DNA of 64,000 nt from Crotophaga sulcirostris (GCA_013397455.1 VYZB01000272.1:1013680-1077679); one strand, 5' to 3'. Counted from the first letter of the stretch, positions 35,768 through 49,051 are shown. Made by a program: numbers and translations. The notes: generated by a model not told the origin, from the letters alone.

Positions 35768-36769
35768 GTGAAGCACCTTGGCTGGCAAGAGCCCAAACAG
35801 TAATGGTACCAACATCAGATGATGAATTCTGATCACGAGACTTACAAATGGGCAGGAGGTGGCTTTTTCCAACCCAACTCCAGAGAAGATCAGAAATCTC
35901 AGAGGTGGCCCAAATGGTTTCACAGCTCAAGTCCTGGTTTTGGTAGACCTAATGTTTAATAGAAGAACCTGTCCAAAGTCTGCTACTGCCTCATAGGAGA
36001 GTGTATGTCATTTCTACAGCGACATGATATAAAAAAAGATAATTTCCCCTCCAGTTCAGTTGCAGTCTTTGATAACCTGGATCACAGACTGTGTTTGCTG
36101 TCACAGAGGCTTAGGGAACCTATAATATAGCACAGAGTAAGAAAAAACAACTACAAGGAACTAGAAGAGGGACTCAACATTTGTTGCAGTCTTTGATACC
36201 TTTACATCTTGATTGCTTTGTAGAAGATGTGATATTATTCCCTAACATTCCCTGATGATATCAAACAGGAAAACCTCATGAACGTATCTGAGAACCAAGA
36301 AATAAAATTAATAAACAGCAGGCAAACTCATTCCAAACCCATATTCAATGGGAAAGATGCTCACAGGGTAAGGAACCATGGAAGCAACGGAGGCAGGAAA
36401 TCATAAAGGAGTTTGAAACACACTGAAATGAAAGCAAGATCTGTAAGAAGCTGTAACAGTCCCTCCTCCCATGGCTTGTTCTGCACGAAGCAACTCATTC
36501 CAGACAGATATTGACAGCGTGGGAGGGATTCAGAGAAACGCAACACATTTTATCAGAGTTTCTGGAAGGATTAATACCCAGAAAGAGATTAAACCTGCTA
36601 AAAGCTCAGCTAAACTATCACAGCAGAGCCTGTGCTAACAGTTAAATAGTTCCAGGAGAGGTGTTATTCATGTATAATCGGGAGAGCTAGGAGTCTGAAA
36701 TGGAGAAAGGCTTCATTTTAATCATCTAAAATGAAAACACCAACAAAGGCTTTAAAACAAAGGATGTTA

Positions 36770-37207
36770 GAATCACAAAATCATTAAGACTGGACAAGAC
36801 TCCGAGTCCAACTTTCAGGCCAACACCACCATGCCTACTAAACCATGTCCCAAAGTGCCACAGCCACATTGTCTTTGAACAGCTCCAGTATGGAATCTCC
36901 ACCATTTCCTAGGGCAGCCTCTGCCAGTGCTTCACCACTCTTTCAGTAAAGAATTCTTCCCTGATATCCAATCGGAACCTTCCCTGGCGCATCTTGAGGC
37001 CATTTCATCTCATCCCATAGCTTGTCCCTTGGGAGAAGAGCCCAGCACCCACCTCACCACAACCTCCTTCCCAGGAGCTGCAGAGAGCAATGAGGTCTCC
37101 CCCCAGCTTCCTCTTCTCCAGGCTAAAAAGCCCCAGGTCCCTCAGCTGCTCCTTATGAGACTTGTTCTGCAGGCCCTCCCCCAGCTATGTTGCCCTTCTC
37201 TAAACAC
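36770..37207 (-). mobile_element. CR1 LINE fragment, type B
   Basis: Antisense tail AATCACAAAATCATTAAGAC at 36771, 3' UTR, and ORF2 end with [15 protein letters not shown] and [19 protein letters not shown] blocks. Truncated near 37207. Confidence 0.92.
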
Positions 37208-37499
37208 AACAGATGAATCCTCTGGACTTCACACTCACCTTCATCCCGGAGCTGCTCCCAAGCAGCCACGGAGACAAAGAGCAGCAAGACTGAGCAACCT
37301 CCCATCTCTCCTCCTTTCTCCACCAACACACAGCCACCATGGCACCTTTTCATCACTCTGCCAGCACTGCAATTCCCCGGGGATGTGTGATCCAGCAAAC
37401 AGCAGGCCCTGCCAGTTCGCAGGTTCTGGCTCAGGGTACAGGCGATTCGCAGGACATTTGCTGGCAGTTTCGCAAAGAGCCAGTTAGCAGTGTAGTGCC

Positions 37500-37830
37500 C
37501 TCACTTCCGAAAGCCAAATCTCATTAAACAGCAGCTAAAATACATTCATTATTTCCCTAACACTACTTTCCCATGTAATAATTGCTGCAGTAACAACAGG
37601 ATGGGAGGTAATCGCGAGATTGCCGGTAGGATGACAGGTCTCTACCAAACTCCCCATTAGTTTGTGGATCACGCAACACAGAAGTTTGTGAGCCGCAGCT
37701 CTATCCAATTAAAACTGCAGGAGGGGAGGATTCAGGAAGGCTGAGCACAATTATCCATGTAAGAATTTAGCCAGGACTCTGTGCCTTAACCCACTGCCTG
37801 GTGCACAAAGTGCTAAAGGAGCTTAATTGC
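37500..37830. other. CR1-free block, possible conserved noncoding element
   Basis: Unique sequence with GTAATAATTGC, GGTAATCGCGAGATTG and CCAATTAAAACTGC words. There is no repeat and no open frame of note. Confidence 0.2.
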
Positions 37831-38152
37831 AGCCACTGATGGGAATCCACATCTGTTACTCATGTCTACCACATCAAGAAGTTGCTGTTTTGTTCACTCC
37901 TGATTTACTTTGGGTAATGTGCTTCCAAGGCCACTGCTTTGGTGGTCAGGACTATGTTGTGAAGTTGTGGCTGGTTCTCTTTAGACTTTCAAAACCACAA
38001 GCTCAATCTATGGTTTCATTTGGGCCAGGCTCTTCTCAGCTATGGCATATTTTCTACACGCACTGCCAGAGGAACTGGAGCAAGACAGCAGACTGGGCTG
38101 AAATTTGGGAGGAGCCATGAGGAATTGGGGTTTTCTGACCAAAAATAATCCA

Positions 38153-38515
38153 AGAATCATAGAATCATAGAGTGGTGTGGGTTGGAAGGGACGTTAAGGC
38201 CCATTGAGTTCCAGCCCCTGCCATGGGCCTCCAGTGGGGTCTGGGGGCTCAAAGACACATCCAACCTGGTCTTGAACACCTCCAGGGATGGGGCAGCCAA
38301 CACTTCTCTGGGAAACCTGTTCCAGTGTCTCCCCACCCTCATCATGAAGAATTTCTTCCTAATGTCTAATCTAAATCTTCCCCCTTCCAATTTAAAGCCG
38401 TTCCCCCACGTCCTGTCACTCCAGGCCCTTGTAAAGAGCCCCTCCCCAGCCTTTCTGGAGCCTCTTTCAGTACTGGGAGGCTGCTTTAAGTTCCCCCCAG
38501 AGCTGAACAATCCCA
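38153..38515 (-). mobile_element. CR1 LINE fragment, type A
   Basis: Antisense tail GAATCATAGAATCATAGAG at 38154. It shows a short deletion after CCATGGGC in the 3' UTR and the [20 protein letters not shown] block (about 38310-38370). Truncated near 38515. Confidence 0.9.
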
Positions 38516-39203
38516 ATCACCATAATGTAGGTTTTAAGTGTGAATTTTCCGATTCTTTCATACATTTAACTTCTTCAATTCACTTAGCTTTTATTTAATC
38601 TTTTAAACACCAAAAATCAGTTAAACTGTCTTACAAAGAAACGAACAAAGAAGCATGAACATTCTTCAGGATATTTTTTTTCCTTCTGAAATACAAGTCC
38701 TTTCCAAATTGTGAGGAAGATTTCAGTCTGAATGTCACAAGGTCAGAATAACACAGAGTTATTTTTCTTTTTCCCAGCTGTTCTCCTTATAAGCAACGAG
38801 CATGCTCACGTCCTCACTCCACACCTTCGGAGTGTCTATTCAGAACACTTCTTTCCATAACAATCCTGTCAAATTAATTCATCATTAAGGACAGATTTTT
38901 CCCCCTCACTACTTCGTGTTAATTAGCAAAAGGGCTGCCATGGAAACCCAGTAACACGAGTTAACACCACATAATCTACCATGTTGTCAAAGCACAGACT
39001 AGAGCCCGGCAACAGGTCCAACAATGGCACCAGCACCTGGGTACATGCTGAAGACAGGATTGCTCCTTTGACAGAGGCTTTGACATCTCTTTACTCAATA
39101 AAAGTTGGGAAAAATAAGATGTAGACATCAGGACAAGTTACTCTATATAGGAGCCAGAGGGCAGGTTCCCATTTGCCTGATGGTTCAGCAAATACTGCAT
39201 TAG

Positions 39204-39734
39204 GACACAGGTGGCCAAGAAGGCCAACAGCATCCTGGCTTGGCTCAGCCATGGTGTGGCCAGCAGGAGCAGGGGAGTGATCATCCTTCTGCACTCAAAT
39301 CCTGGGGGTTTTTGTCCCCTCACTCCAAAAAAGACATTGTGGGGCTGGAACATGTCCAGAGGAAGGTAATGAAGCTGGGGAAGGTTCTGGAGAACAAGTC
39401 TTATGGGGAGTAGCTGAGGGACCTGGGGTTCTTTAGCCTTGAAAAGAGGAGGTTGAGGGGATAACTCATTGCTCTGTGTAGCTCCTGAAAGGTTGAAGTG
39501 AGGTGGGTGCTGGTAACAAGTGATACAACAAGAGGAAATGGACTCAAGGTGCACCAGAGGAGGTTTAGATTAGATATTAGGAAAATGTCTGTCCCCATCC
39601 TTGGAGGTATTAAAAAACTTGTGTCTGTGGCACTTCGGGACACGGTTTAGCAGGCACAGTGGTGTTGGGCTGATGGACTGGAGTTTAGAGGTCTTTTCCA
39701 ACCTCAATGATTCCATGATTCTATGATTTTATGA
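39204..39734 (+). mobile_element. CR1 LINE fragment, type B
   Basis: Starts at [24 protein letters not shown] sequence (39208 onward), shows several deletions in the ORF2 middle and an internal loss before the last block, and ends with ATTCCATGATTCTATGATTT. Confidence 0.9.
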
Positions 39735-40154
39735 CATTGGCAGGACCAAAAGTGAATCAAAAAAGGTTGACTTGTGTGCCTATGAAAAAAGATTAGGCAT
39801 GTGATCCGTCCCAGTCACTGACTGTCAATAACTACCAATAAGCCATGGACAGCTTTAAGTCTGCAGCCACTGGCTGCTCACAACCACCACATGAACTGTG
39901 TCAGTGGTGAGGCTGCATGGGAAGGGCCCCAAACACGCCATTCCATGACTGCATCTGGAGGGACTACCACTTTAGAGCTTCCACCCTTCTGGATTTTGAC
40001 CCCAGTGACACCCTAAGGGAGGGCGCTCCAACACCACACTCCTGCCTGATGGTCAGAAATCATATTCTAAATAAGAGCCTGTGTTTTGCTGCCATCACCT
40101 AATACCTGCTCATTCTTTCATCCTTCATCTTAAGCAGCTCTGCCTATATTCTGT

Positions 40155-40440
40155 CATAGAATCATAGAATTGTGGAATGGTTTGGGTTGGAAGGGACAAC
40201 AAAGCCCATCCAGTTCCAACCCCCTGCCATGGGCAGGGACACCTCCCACTGGATCAGAGGGTGCAAAGCCCCATCCAACCTAGCCTTGAACACCTCCAGG
40301 GATGGGGCAGCCACCACTGCTCTGGGAAACCTGGGCCAGGGCCTCCCCACCCTCACAGCAAAACATTTCTTCCTAAATTCTCATCTCAATCTCCCCTCTT
40401 TCAGTTTAAAACCATTTCCCATCATCCTACCCTTGTCCTC
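40155..40440 (-). mobile_element. CR1 LINE fragment, type A
   Basis: Antisense tail CATAGAATCATAGAATTG, a well-preserved 3' UTR, and ORF2 end. It stops near 40440 where a much older CR1-like sequence begins. Confidence 0.92.
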
Positions 40441-40790
40441 AGAGCATTTGTAGAGAGCAGCTACGCTCCTGCTCATTTGCCACTTTGCCAGGCTAGACAA
40501 GGCACTCTGCAGCTTCCCTTTCAAAGACAGATCCTCCACACCCCAGATTGTCCTTGTCCCTGTTCCAGTTCCAATCCATTTTTGTCGAGTATTGGCAATC
40601 AAACAGTCTCTCTAGTCCAAATGAGGCTGCACCACTGTCTGGTACAGCGGCATTAATCTCTACTGGAAATTCATCTTCTAATACACCCTTGGATCATACC
40701 TTGATTTTCGATACCTATACCCCACTGTCAGCTCATTGTCAGTCTTTGATCACCCTGATACAACTCAGTCTTCTTCCTGCGTGCACAGGA
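40441..40790 (-). mobile_element. Ancient CR1-like LINE remnant
   Basis: Diverged antisense sequence resembling old archosaur CR1 consensus: CATTTGCCACTTTGCCAGGC followed by a GCAGCTTCCCTTTCA block, a CCAGATTGTCCTTG block and a GAGGCTGCACCACTGTCTGG block in the usual order. It is far more decayed than types A-D. Assigned from remembered consensus order, so of moderate certainty. Confidence 0.55.
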
Positions 40791-41088
40791 GAAGGCTGAA
40801 ACCGGTATCGCTCTCTCAGTGAGCTACACACTGCTCTCTGCTGTTCTGTGCTTCTAGTAACCTCAAATCTGCTGTCTGGTTACTTGGTTACCCTGGTAAT
40901 ATTCCATATCCTTCTCTGCTAATATAAGAAGGAGAAAAACCCAAGGCTTAAACCACTTCTTTAAATAACCGTTTTCAATATCTGAGTAAATTTAGACCCA
41001 TATCTTAGCACCAGACCAATGAAGGTGTTTCAGAAGGAGAACAAAATCACAGCTTCCCCCAGCAAATAAAACCTGAAATAAAAGCAGG

Positions 41089-41208
41089 GATGGGGCTTTG
41101 AGCACCCTGATCCAGTGGAAGATGTTCCTGCACACAGCAGCGGGGTTGGAATTGGATGGGCTTAAAGGTCCCCTCCAACCCAACCAATTCTGTGATTTCT
41201 ATGATTTG
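41089..41208 (+). mobile_element. CR1 LINE fragment, type A, 3' terminal
   Basis: Last 120 bases: GGGATGGGGCTTTGAGCACC at the break, 3' UTR, and TTCTGTGATTTCTATGATTT tail. Confidence 0.88.
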
Positions 41209-41412
41209 TCCACACCTTGCTAAGCCAGCTTCTGAGGAATGCAAGACCAGGTGCTTACCAGCAGGTCAACTTAGCATGTTGACCAAGGCAAATTCCCCCC
41301 TCCTACACTTACTGGAAGAGGAACAAATTTGGCTATGCCAACCTGTGCAACACCAGAGACCAAAGGCAGAGTCCATCTGCTGAATGCACCACAATGACTG
41401 TGGCCACCTTCC

Positions 41413-41811
41413 CTGGAGCAGCTGAAGTCACTTGGTCTCCTCAGCATGGAGAAGAGGAGACTGAGGGGAGACCTCATCTCACTCTGCACCTTCCTCACCA
41501 GGAGAGGAGGAGGAGCAGGCACTGAGCTCCTCTCTCTGGTGACCAATGACAGGACCCGAGGGAATGGCAGGAAGATGTGCGAGGGGAGGGTTAGGTTGGA
41601 CATTAGGAAAAGGTTCTTCCCCCAGAGGGTGGTGGAGCACTGGAACAGCTCCCCAGGGAAGTAGTCACAGTCTGACAATATTCCAGCAGTGTTTGGCTGA
41701 GGCCCTCAGCCCCCTGGGTGTGAATGTTGGGGTTGTCCTGTGCAGGGAAAGGAGTTGGACTCAATGATCCTTGTGAGTCCCTTCCAACTCAGCGCACACT
41801 ATTATTCTATG
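41413..41811 (+). mobile_element. CR1 LINE fragment, type C
   Basis: Reads [20 protein letters not shown] (41446-41505), the VRLDIRKRFFPQRVVEHWNS block (about 41590-41649), and the type C 3' UTR, ending in TATTATTCTATG. Confidence 0.93.
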
Positions 41812-44800
41812 AAGTGTTTCACTAGGAAAGAGGGAGTCAGATGTGGCGGGTTTTTTAACCCATTTCACCTCTCTTCACTACAGAGGGACTCTTGTGGCTG
41901 CCTGAAAAAGGAACAGGGAATCAGTCCTGAACCTGCTTCTACACAAAGTCCTCTTGCTTCACACAGAGGCAGCACAAGGTGTACCAGAGCATTGGTTTCC
42001 CACTAGCGATGCACAACAATCCCACCTCAAAACACCTCCTCCTACTCCAGGACAGGATTTGTTCCCACACCGACAGAATCTTTTCTACTCACACCTCAGC
42101 TTCAGCTGTTGCTGCAGCTCAGCACATCTGCGCAACAAGTACTAACCTGCAACACCTCTGTGTTTTAAATAAGAAAGGGACATTCAGGCTCACAAGAGTG
42201 AAATATGGGCAGAAGTTCAGCCTCTCCACATTAAGAAAACTGAATTTGACACAACCACTGAAGAAATCAAGCTGAAAATAACACCTTCTGCCAAGTTTCT
42301 CTATCCCTCCCCATTGTTTTAGCAATCCACCTGCAGAATTATTTTCTCATCTTGAATAAATAGTTGTGTTTGCACTTAAGGAAAGATGGAAAGACTTCCT
42401 GTAATTTCAAGTCTTTTCTGGCATCTCCATTACGCTCAAATACCTCCTCAAAATACCCTCCAAACTCTGGGGAAAACCATCTGGGGCTTGAGCTCAAAGC
42501 TCCAGAATCTTTCTTGCAGAGGTTGATGTTTCTTCAGGAACTTGCTTTCCTGTTAAATAATTCAACGGTCTTGTATATGCATAAACAGAGTGAGGAACAG
42601 AAACACTAAAGCCCAGGTGAATGAGCAACCTGAAACAAGAGAGACTCAGGTTCTGGAAAGACAATCTTGTATCAGAAGAAACAGTTAACGCGATCTCTCA
42701 AGCCCCAGTTCACCTTGACCCACCTTAGGTTGGAAAACCACGAAGCTTCCATTTTGCACAATCAAAGCAGAGAGAGCGTTCCCTCAACCAAGGGCACTAA
42801 CCTGATTTTATATTATGCAAGGCTTAAGGTCAATATCTTCCCACCAAGCTCAGATTGCTGTTTGCTGAATTAATTTTCTCAGCCCAGTTTCAAGTAGACA
42901 GGAATCCAGAAACCACCAGCAGCTTTGGGAAATCACTGTCAATATGCTAGATTTCCCAATTTCTAATATTATTTTTAAGTCATTCTACTACTTATTTCTT
43001 ACTTTTCCAACATTATTTTTTAGTTATTCCCAATTCCCAGTTTTATTTCTGGTTTATATGAGTATGAATGAGATCAGGATTGTGTCGTCTTGTCCAAGTG
43101 TAGGTTTGGGTTACCTACTCCTACAAGACTTCTGGTAAAGGAAAGAATAGCAGGGAGAGATCAGGAATGAAGGGAAACTAAGAATGTAGAAGGGACATCC
43201 AAATTTGAAAGAAGGTATGATTGGACAAGAAAAATCCCAAGGATTTTTGCGAGTATCTAAGCTAAATTTGATTCTCCTCTTGCTGATAGTAACAGAATAA
43301 AAGCCATGTGCAATATTCCACACTGAAAAAAATAGCAATAAATAATAAACATGCAGAACCACCGAGCTCCACAGACTTGCACTGCATGCTCCCATGCAAA
43401 CATATCGGTACACACGCATGCACAGAGACGAACACTTATGCAATCAGCTGTATCCAGACACTTCAGACTGTATCATTTCCTTACACAAAGTGATGCTTAT
43501 GGACTTTCTAATACGCCTTTTGCACAGAGCACCAAGAAACTCCTATACAATTCTCTTAACAGTGTTCATGCAGGTGTGTGGTTCTGCCTCTGAATCCAAC
43601 CCTGGATTAACCCAGGGGCTGACAGCATTCACCCACAAAGCTTTCCTCCAGACACGCTCCACTGACGTCTTTGGAGCCAGTTCTCTGTCTCATCCACAGA
43701 GCAGTTACCTCAGATTTAACTGCTGTGACTGAGGCCAGGACCTGGCCCAAAGGGAAGGACAGGGAAACACTGGCCAAGGTCAAAGCAGAGAAACACAATG
43801 CAAAGAGGAAAGCAGAAGCTAGAGGGGCCTTCAATTGCAATTCAACAGTCATTTGGATCAAAGGACCTGACACAACACAGCTGGTTTGGTCTCTCAGGAG
43901 GGGTTTGAGCATCTGCATCCAAAGAGAAATTCTCTTCCCGTGTGTAACCCACTGAAAACCTGGTTGGGTGATGAGCGCTTCTGTTTTCAGACCAGCTTGG
44001 GCTACTGCAGCTCGGGGACACATGTAAATGGGGGAAAGACCAACAGCCTGTCATTCTCTTCTAGAGTGATTTTTGCTCACGTGCCTACCCTGAGAACATT
44101 AAATACCAGCAATACTAACCAGCCCTAGGAGACAAGGAACATGCTCAGGAAAAGAGGATCAAAACCCTGATAAAGGTAATGCAGCACAGCTCAACCAGCC
44201 CTGGTGCCACAAATGAGTTCTCCTCAGCCTTCTCAGTGCTGCCTTAACGATTACTTCTGCTTCTCCATCTCTTTTAGATTTACTGAGTGCGTCTATCAAC
44301 CTCCAGGTGTCTCCACTGCAAATCTCCTGGATAAGAGATGAAAAACCCTCCTGATCCTTCCCTCTGGGATTTAATCCCCCTTTATTTTGGCCAGATTGGA
44401 TGCCCTGCCAGTTTCTTCTCCCCCTAAAGTTGCCGGTCTCAGGCAGGCACGGGGAGAGCACAGTGGTGATACCACCCGAGCTGGGAGCTGCAGATCAGCC
44501 CTGTGCCACCAGCTCTGCAGCTCAGACACTCTTGTTATTTCCCCTCGCTGCCTAGTGCTCTTCCTATGAGTCTTTTCCGTAGTAGCTTTAATTTAAGCAT
44601 CACCTTGCACTAGAAGATGCAGTGCTCCTATTGACAGAGCTTTCTTGGGAAATGCAGGTTTATACTGATGCATGCAAATGATCCAAGTATGCAGAAACTC
44701 GCTGGGAGTTTGCTTTGCAAGGCTGCTCTGAAAATGTCATTGCAGAGGATCTAAGCTGGCTAACTCCACCAGCTCCTCGTTTTCTAATGCTACCGAGGTT

Positions 44801-44987
44801 TGTGCAGAGCAACTTTCACCTTGACAAAACCACTCAGAAGAAAGAACATCCATCCTGAATATCTTGCAGTCTTGAGGTGAATGCCCCAGCACACAGCCAT
44901 GACACAGCAGTGCTGCACCTGTGTCTGGCCTCCCTGGGGCACCTCTAAGCAGGTCTGCAAAGCACCACTCAGCATCACTTACTTAGG
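41812..44987. other. 3.2-kb stretch without recognised repeat or gene
   Basis: No CR1, LTR or exon was found. Open frames up to 138 codons (for example minus 43607-44023) have no recognisable domain and no family resemblance. It is the second-longest CR1-free stretch in the window. Confidence 0.5.
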
Positions 44988-45262
44988 ACAAGGGGGAATG
45001 GCTTTAAATTGGAAGGGGGAAGATTTATATTAGACATTAGGAAGAATTTCTTCGCAGTGAGAGTTGGGAGGCCCTGTCACAGATTGCCCAGAGAAGTGGT
45101 GGCTGCCCCATCCCTGGAAAGTGTTCCAGACCAGGTTGAATGGGGCTTTGAGCAACCTGATCCAGTGGGAGGTGTCTCTGCCCAGGGTAGGGGGTTTGGA
45201 AATAGATGATCTATAAGGTACCTTCCAACCCAAACCATCCTATGGTTCCATGATTCTGTAAT
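44988..45262 (+). mobile_element. CR1 LINE fragment, type A
   Basis: Starts at GGACAAGGGGGAATGGC, reads [20 protein letters not shown] (about 45018-45077), 3' UTR, and ends ATGGTTCCATGATTCTGTAA. Confidence 0.9.
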
Positions 45263-46137
45263 CAGTTGTTTGTGGTTACCCACAAAACTCCCAAGTTCCT
45301 TTGCGGTGCCTCAAAGGTGCTGCAGTGGTTTGCACAGCTCACCAGCCTTAGACACATGAACTGTTACTTGCCTCGCATTTTAAGTTTCTGAGCACCTTAC
45401 AGCAACTCATTCCAAATTTCTTGCTTCAACCAGGACAGACACTCCTTTCAATTTTTAAGAGAAATTAAGCTCAATACAATATAATTTCCCTGCAGTCCCC
45501 CTCTAACTTGCTCTTCTAATACTGCAAATCCAGCTTAGGAGCACCAGATGGTTCTAAGAATTCTAAAGGAAAACAAAATATCTGACCAAAAACTAAAAGC
45601 ACTAAAGAAAAACGAACAGGAAAACTGAATTCCTGCACCTGGAAAATGGGAAAAGCACCTGCTCTCCATGGGGAAAGCTGCTGTGCAGGTACAATCCCCT
45701 CCACTGCAGCGCCCGAGGCAGGAACACGAGTTTTTAAATCACTGTTACCTCAACCATTCGTTTTTTATTTCTGCCTTGTAGAAGGGAGATTTCTTTCTGT
45801 TCTTTTTAAACTCTGCTGCTTGATACTTCAATGATTACAAACCTCTGCAAAGGAGCTGGCAGAGCTCTCGGCTCCCCACCAGGTGATGCTGCGCACTGGG
45901 AAGGCACAGGAGCCATGCCTGACACAAGCCCCTGGAGCCTCCAGACTGCTGATCCTCCCACCGCAGTGCTCATCGGCTCCTGTTGAAAAGGTACCTTCTT
46001 TGCTGCATCTCCATTTCCCATCGAAATAACACCACACTGTGAGGGACCCAAGGGATATTTTGCAGAGAAAACTGTGGGTAGCTGATACATCAGGGTAATT
46101 CTTGAGCTGAAACCTAGAGGGAGTTTCCTTCTTCATC

Positions 46138-46172
46138 ACTTTTTTTTGGTTTGGTGGGGTTTTTTTTGGTGC
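46138..46172 (+). repeat. T/G low-complexity tract
   Basis: Runs of eight or nine T alternating with GG(T)TTGG(T)GGGG blocks. Simple sequence. Confidence 0.7.
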
Positions 46173-46594
46173 CCTGCATGGAATTCTCTTTCCATCAGTG
46201 GCATTTCGAGAAAATTAGCAACCAAGGCTGGCTCTCAGCTTTGAAGTTTTTGCTGCTTTGATTAATTCCCAAACAATGATGCTAAGAATTTCTCTGTGTG
46301 TGTATACATGGGCACAAGCATGCGTGTGTTGTGTCTGAAAGCCTGTGAGGCTGATGAAGGTCTATGTGTCCACTATGACAGTAATTACTCAGTCACTCCG
46401 TTCACTATTTAAAAGTTTTACACAGAACATAATGAAGGCCCTAAAGAAGGGAGGTGCACACCTCCGAAACCTCTCTGCCACCATAATCAAACATCTCAGT
46501 GGCTTCCTTTTGCTCTGTTAATGACACAGAAAGGCAACCACCTTTTTTCTGCAGTGACTGCCAGCGAGTGGGGACAGTGCAGCCTAGCAGGAGG

Positions 46595-46608
46595 ATTTGC
46601 ATATTAAT
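46595..46608. promoter_or_regulatory. Octamer plus TAAT composite motif
   Basis: ATTTGCATATTAAT joins a perfect POU octamer (ATTTGCAT) to a homeodomain TAAT core with no spacing. It is a candidate binding site for POU-class neuronal factors in a CR1-free stretch (45263-47266). Function is inferred. Confidence 0.3.
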
Positions 46609-47266
46609 GAACCCAAGAGCAAACCAAGCTCAAACTCAGCTGGGGGAGGAGGAAGGACAAGGAGAGAGGTGGGGTGGATGGTCGGCTTGGTTGCCTGCCA
46701 AAAGTCTTAGTGGCTGTAGCGAGTGACATGCCAGCCTGCATATGCACATCCTCCATAAGAGAAGAACAGAGAGCATCTTGATTAGAACTAATCCCAATTT
46801 AAGACTGATCTTTCCCATCCTCCGTCACCCACAAGATTTCACAGTGTGGTTTGCTGCACTCTGATGAGAAAAGCAACTCTCCTGACTGCTAAGCCCTCTA
46901 TATCCACCAAAGAACCCGGCCAGGAGATTTTTCCTTGGTTGTTTAAGCTTTAAAAAAAAATAAAATTAAATTCCTGCTCTCAAACAAAGATAACCGGGCA
47001 GGAGCACAGCTCCCTGGGACAATCTGCCATTCTGGGATTCTGCCACTGACTCGAGAGCACCCTAGGCAAGTGCAGAGGAGTTAACCTGTTGATAAGGAAA
47101 GACACTGGGATTTGCAACAGTGCCAGCATCCCCCCAAGCCTGACAGATCCTTTTCTCTTAGGAAAGAATTTCTGCCCTAAAAAAGCATCAGACCAAGCCA
47201 CTTCTTTTGACACTATCTTTCAAACACCTTGACATAACAGATCATGGATGTCAGAAGAGGACGATA

Positions 47267-47708
47267 TCATGATCCAAGGGTTGGAGCATCTCCTGCACAA
47301 GGACAGGCTGAGAGAGTTGGGGTTGTTCAGGCTGGAGAAGAGAAGGCTGTGGGGAGACCTTAGAGCAGCCTCCCAGTACTTGAAAGGGGCTCCAGGAAAG
47401 CTGGGGAGGGGCTCTTGATCAGGAAGTGCAGGGATAGGACCAGGGGAAATGGTTTTCATCTTAAAGAGGGAGATTGAGATGAGATCTGGGGGAGAAATGT
47501 TTTGCTGTGAGGGTGGGGAGGCCCTGGCCCAGGTTTCCCAGAGAAGTGTTGGCTGCCCCATTGCTGGAGGTGTTCAAGGCCAGGTTGGATGGGGCTTTGA
47601 GCAACCTGATCCAATGGGAGGTGTCCCTGCCCATGGCAGGGGGGTGGAACTGGATGGGCTTTGAGGTCTCTTCCAACCAAACCATTCTGTGATTCTATGA
47701 TTCTATGA
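47267..47708 (+). mobile_element. CR1 LINE, type A
   Basis: Starts at ATGATCCAAGGGTTGGAGC, reads LRELGLFRLEKRRLWGDLRA (47309-47368), the 3' UTR, and ends with three tail units (ATTCTGTGATTCTATGATTC, 47685 onward). Well preserved. Confidence 0.93.
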
Positions 47709-48526
47709 ACAGGTACGGTTATCCACAAGGCTTGGGTATTCCCTGAAATTCCTAAACCCCAGTATATTCTGTTAAAATGGTCAAAAATAACCTTAAAAAT
47801 ATGCAAACGCTGACAATTTCTCACCTTCAAAATACTGCAGTTACGACATTACACTTTGTTATTGCCTCCATGGAGATATGATTTCAACAAAATATCTGTC
47901 ACAAAGCAGTCCCTAATGCCCAGACCACAACAAGCTCTTTCTTTTAGGAAATAAAAGGTTCATATAGCCCATTATGAACTTAACTGTAGTCAGAAAAGAA
48001 ATGGAAAAGGTGGAGAACCAAGGAGGTAGTGATTCTTGTTAAATTCATCTCGATTTCTCAAGTATCCTGTTGAACATTATGGGGGTTATTCCCCTGCACC
48101 ACTACGAAAACCTGTGAAGTCTTTAAACCCCAGTTTAATATGGAATGCTATATTCCCCATTGTCACAAACGTTTCACAGGGTATTATGAGTTTCAGTTTT
48201 ACAGGCCCAAAACACTAACCAAATAAAAAGTCTATTTCTTCCAGATTTCCAGGCTTCAATTTCTAAAAGGCCAGAAGCACAAACACAGTTCTTGTGAGCC
48301 AGGGAAACCTCAGCCATTAGTGTTTATCAAAGGTCCAACCATCTTTTCCAGCAGTCAGGTTTTGTGCTCCCTGTGCAAAAGAGTTCACTGTTACCTGTAT
48401 TAACCTGGCCCCAAATACTTTTTTCTGCATTCCTAAGGTTCTAAGCTCTTTGCGTTCTTGAGATAAAGTTTCCCCTGAAAGATAACATAACGTGCCCCAG
48501 AATCCTTCAGACTGAAGAGTGTTGGA

Positions 48527-49051
48527 TCATAGAATTGTAGAATGACCTGAGTTGGAAGGGACCCACAAGGACCACCAAGTCCAGCTCCTGTCCCTGCACA
48601 GGACAACCCCAACATTCACACCGTGGGGCTGAGCGCCTTGGCCAAATGCTGTTGGAATATTGTCAGGCTGTGACTGCTTCCCTGGGGAGCTGTTCCAGTG
48701 CTCCACCACCCTCTGGGGGAAGAACCTTTTCCTCATGCCCATCCTAACCCTCCCCTGGCACATCTTCCTGCCATTCCCTCGGGTCCTGTCATTGGTCACC
48801 AGAGAGAAGAGCTCAGCACCTGCTCCTCCTCCTCCCCTGATGAGGAAGGTGCAGAGCAAGATGAGGTCTCCCCTCAGTCTCCTCTTCTCCAGGCTGAGGA
48901 GACAAAGTGACTTCAGCCTCTCCTCACACACTTCCCCTCTAAAGCCTTCTCCAGCTCTGTGCCCTCCTCTGGATGCTCTCCGGCAACTTCAGATCCTTTT
49001 TATCCTATGGCACCCAAAACTGCTCCCAGTGCTACCCCCAGTGCTCGAGGT
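48527..49051 (-). mobile_element. CR1 LINE, type C
   Basis: Antisense tail CATAGAATTGTAGAATG at 48528. The minus strand has an open frame of 134 codons (48527-48931) reading CEERLKSLCLLSLEKRRLRG, an MGMRKRFFPQRVVEHWNSSP-type block and the 3' UTR. A relatively young copy. Confidence 0.93.

Noticed and set aside
36927..37487. 186-codon plus-strand open frame
   Set aside because: Mostly antisense of the CR1 at 36770-37207, with a chance extension.
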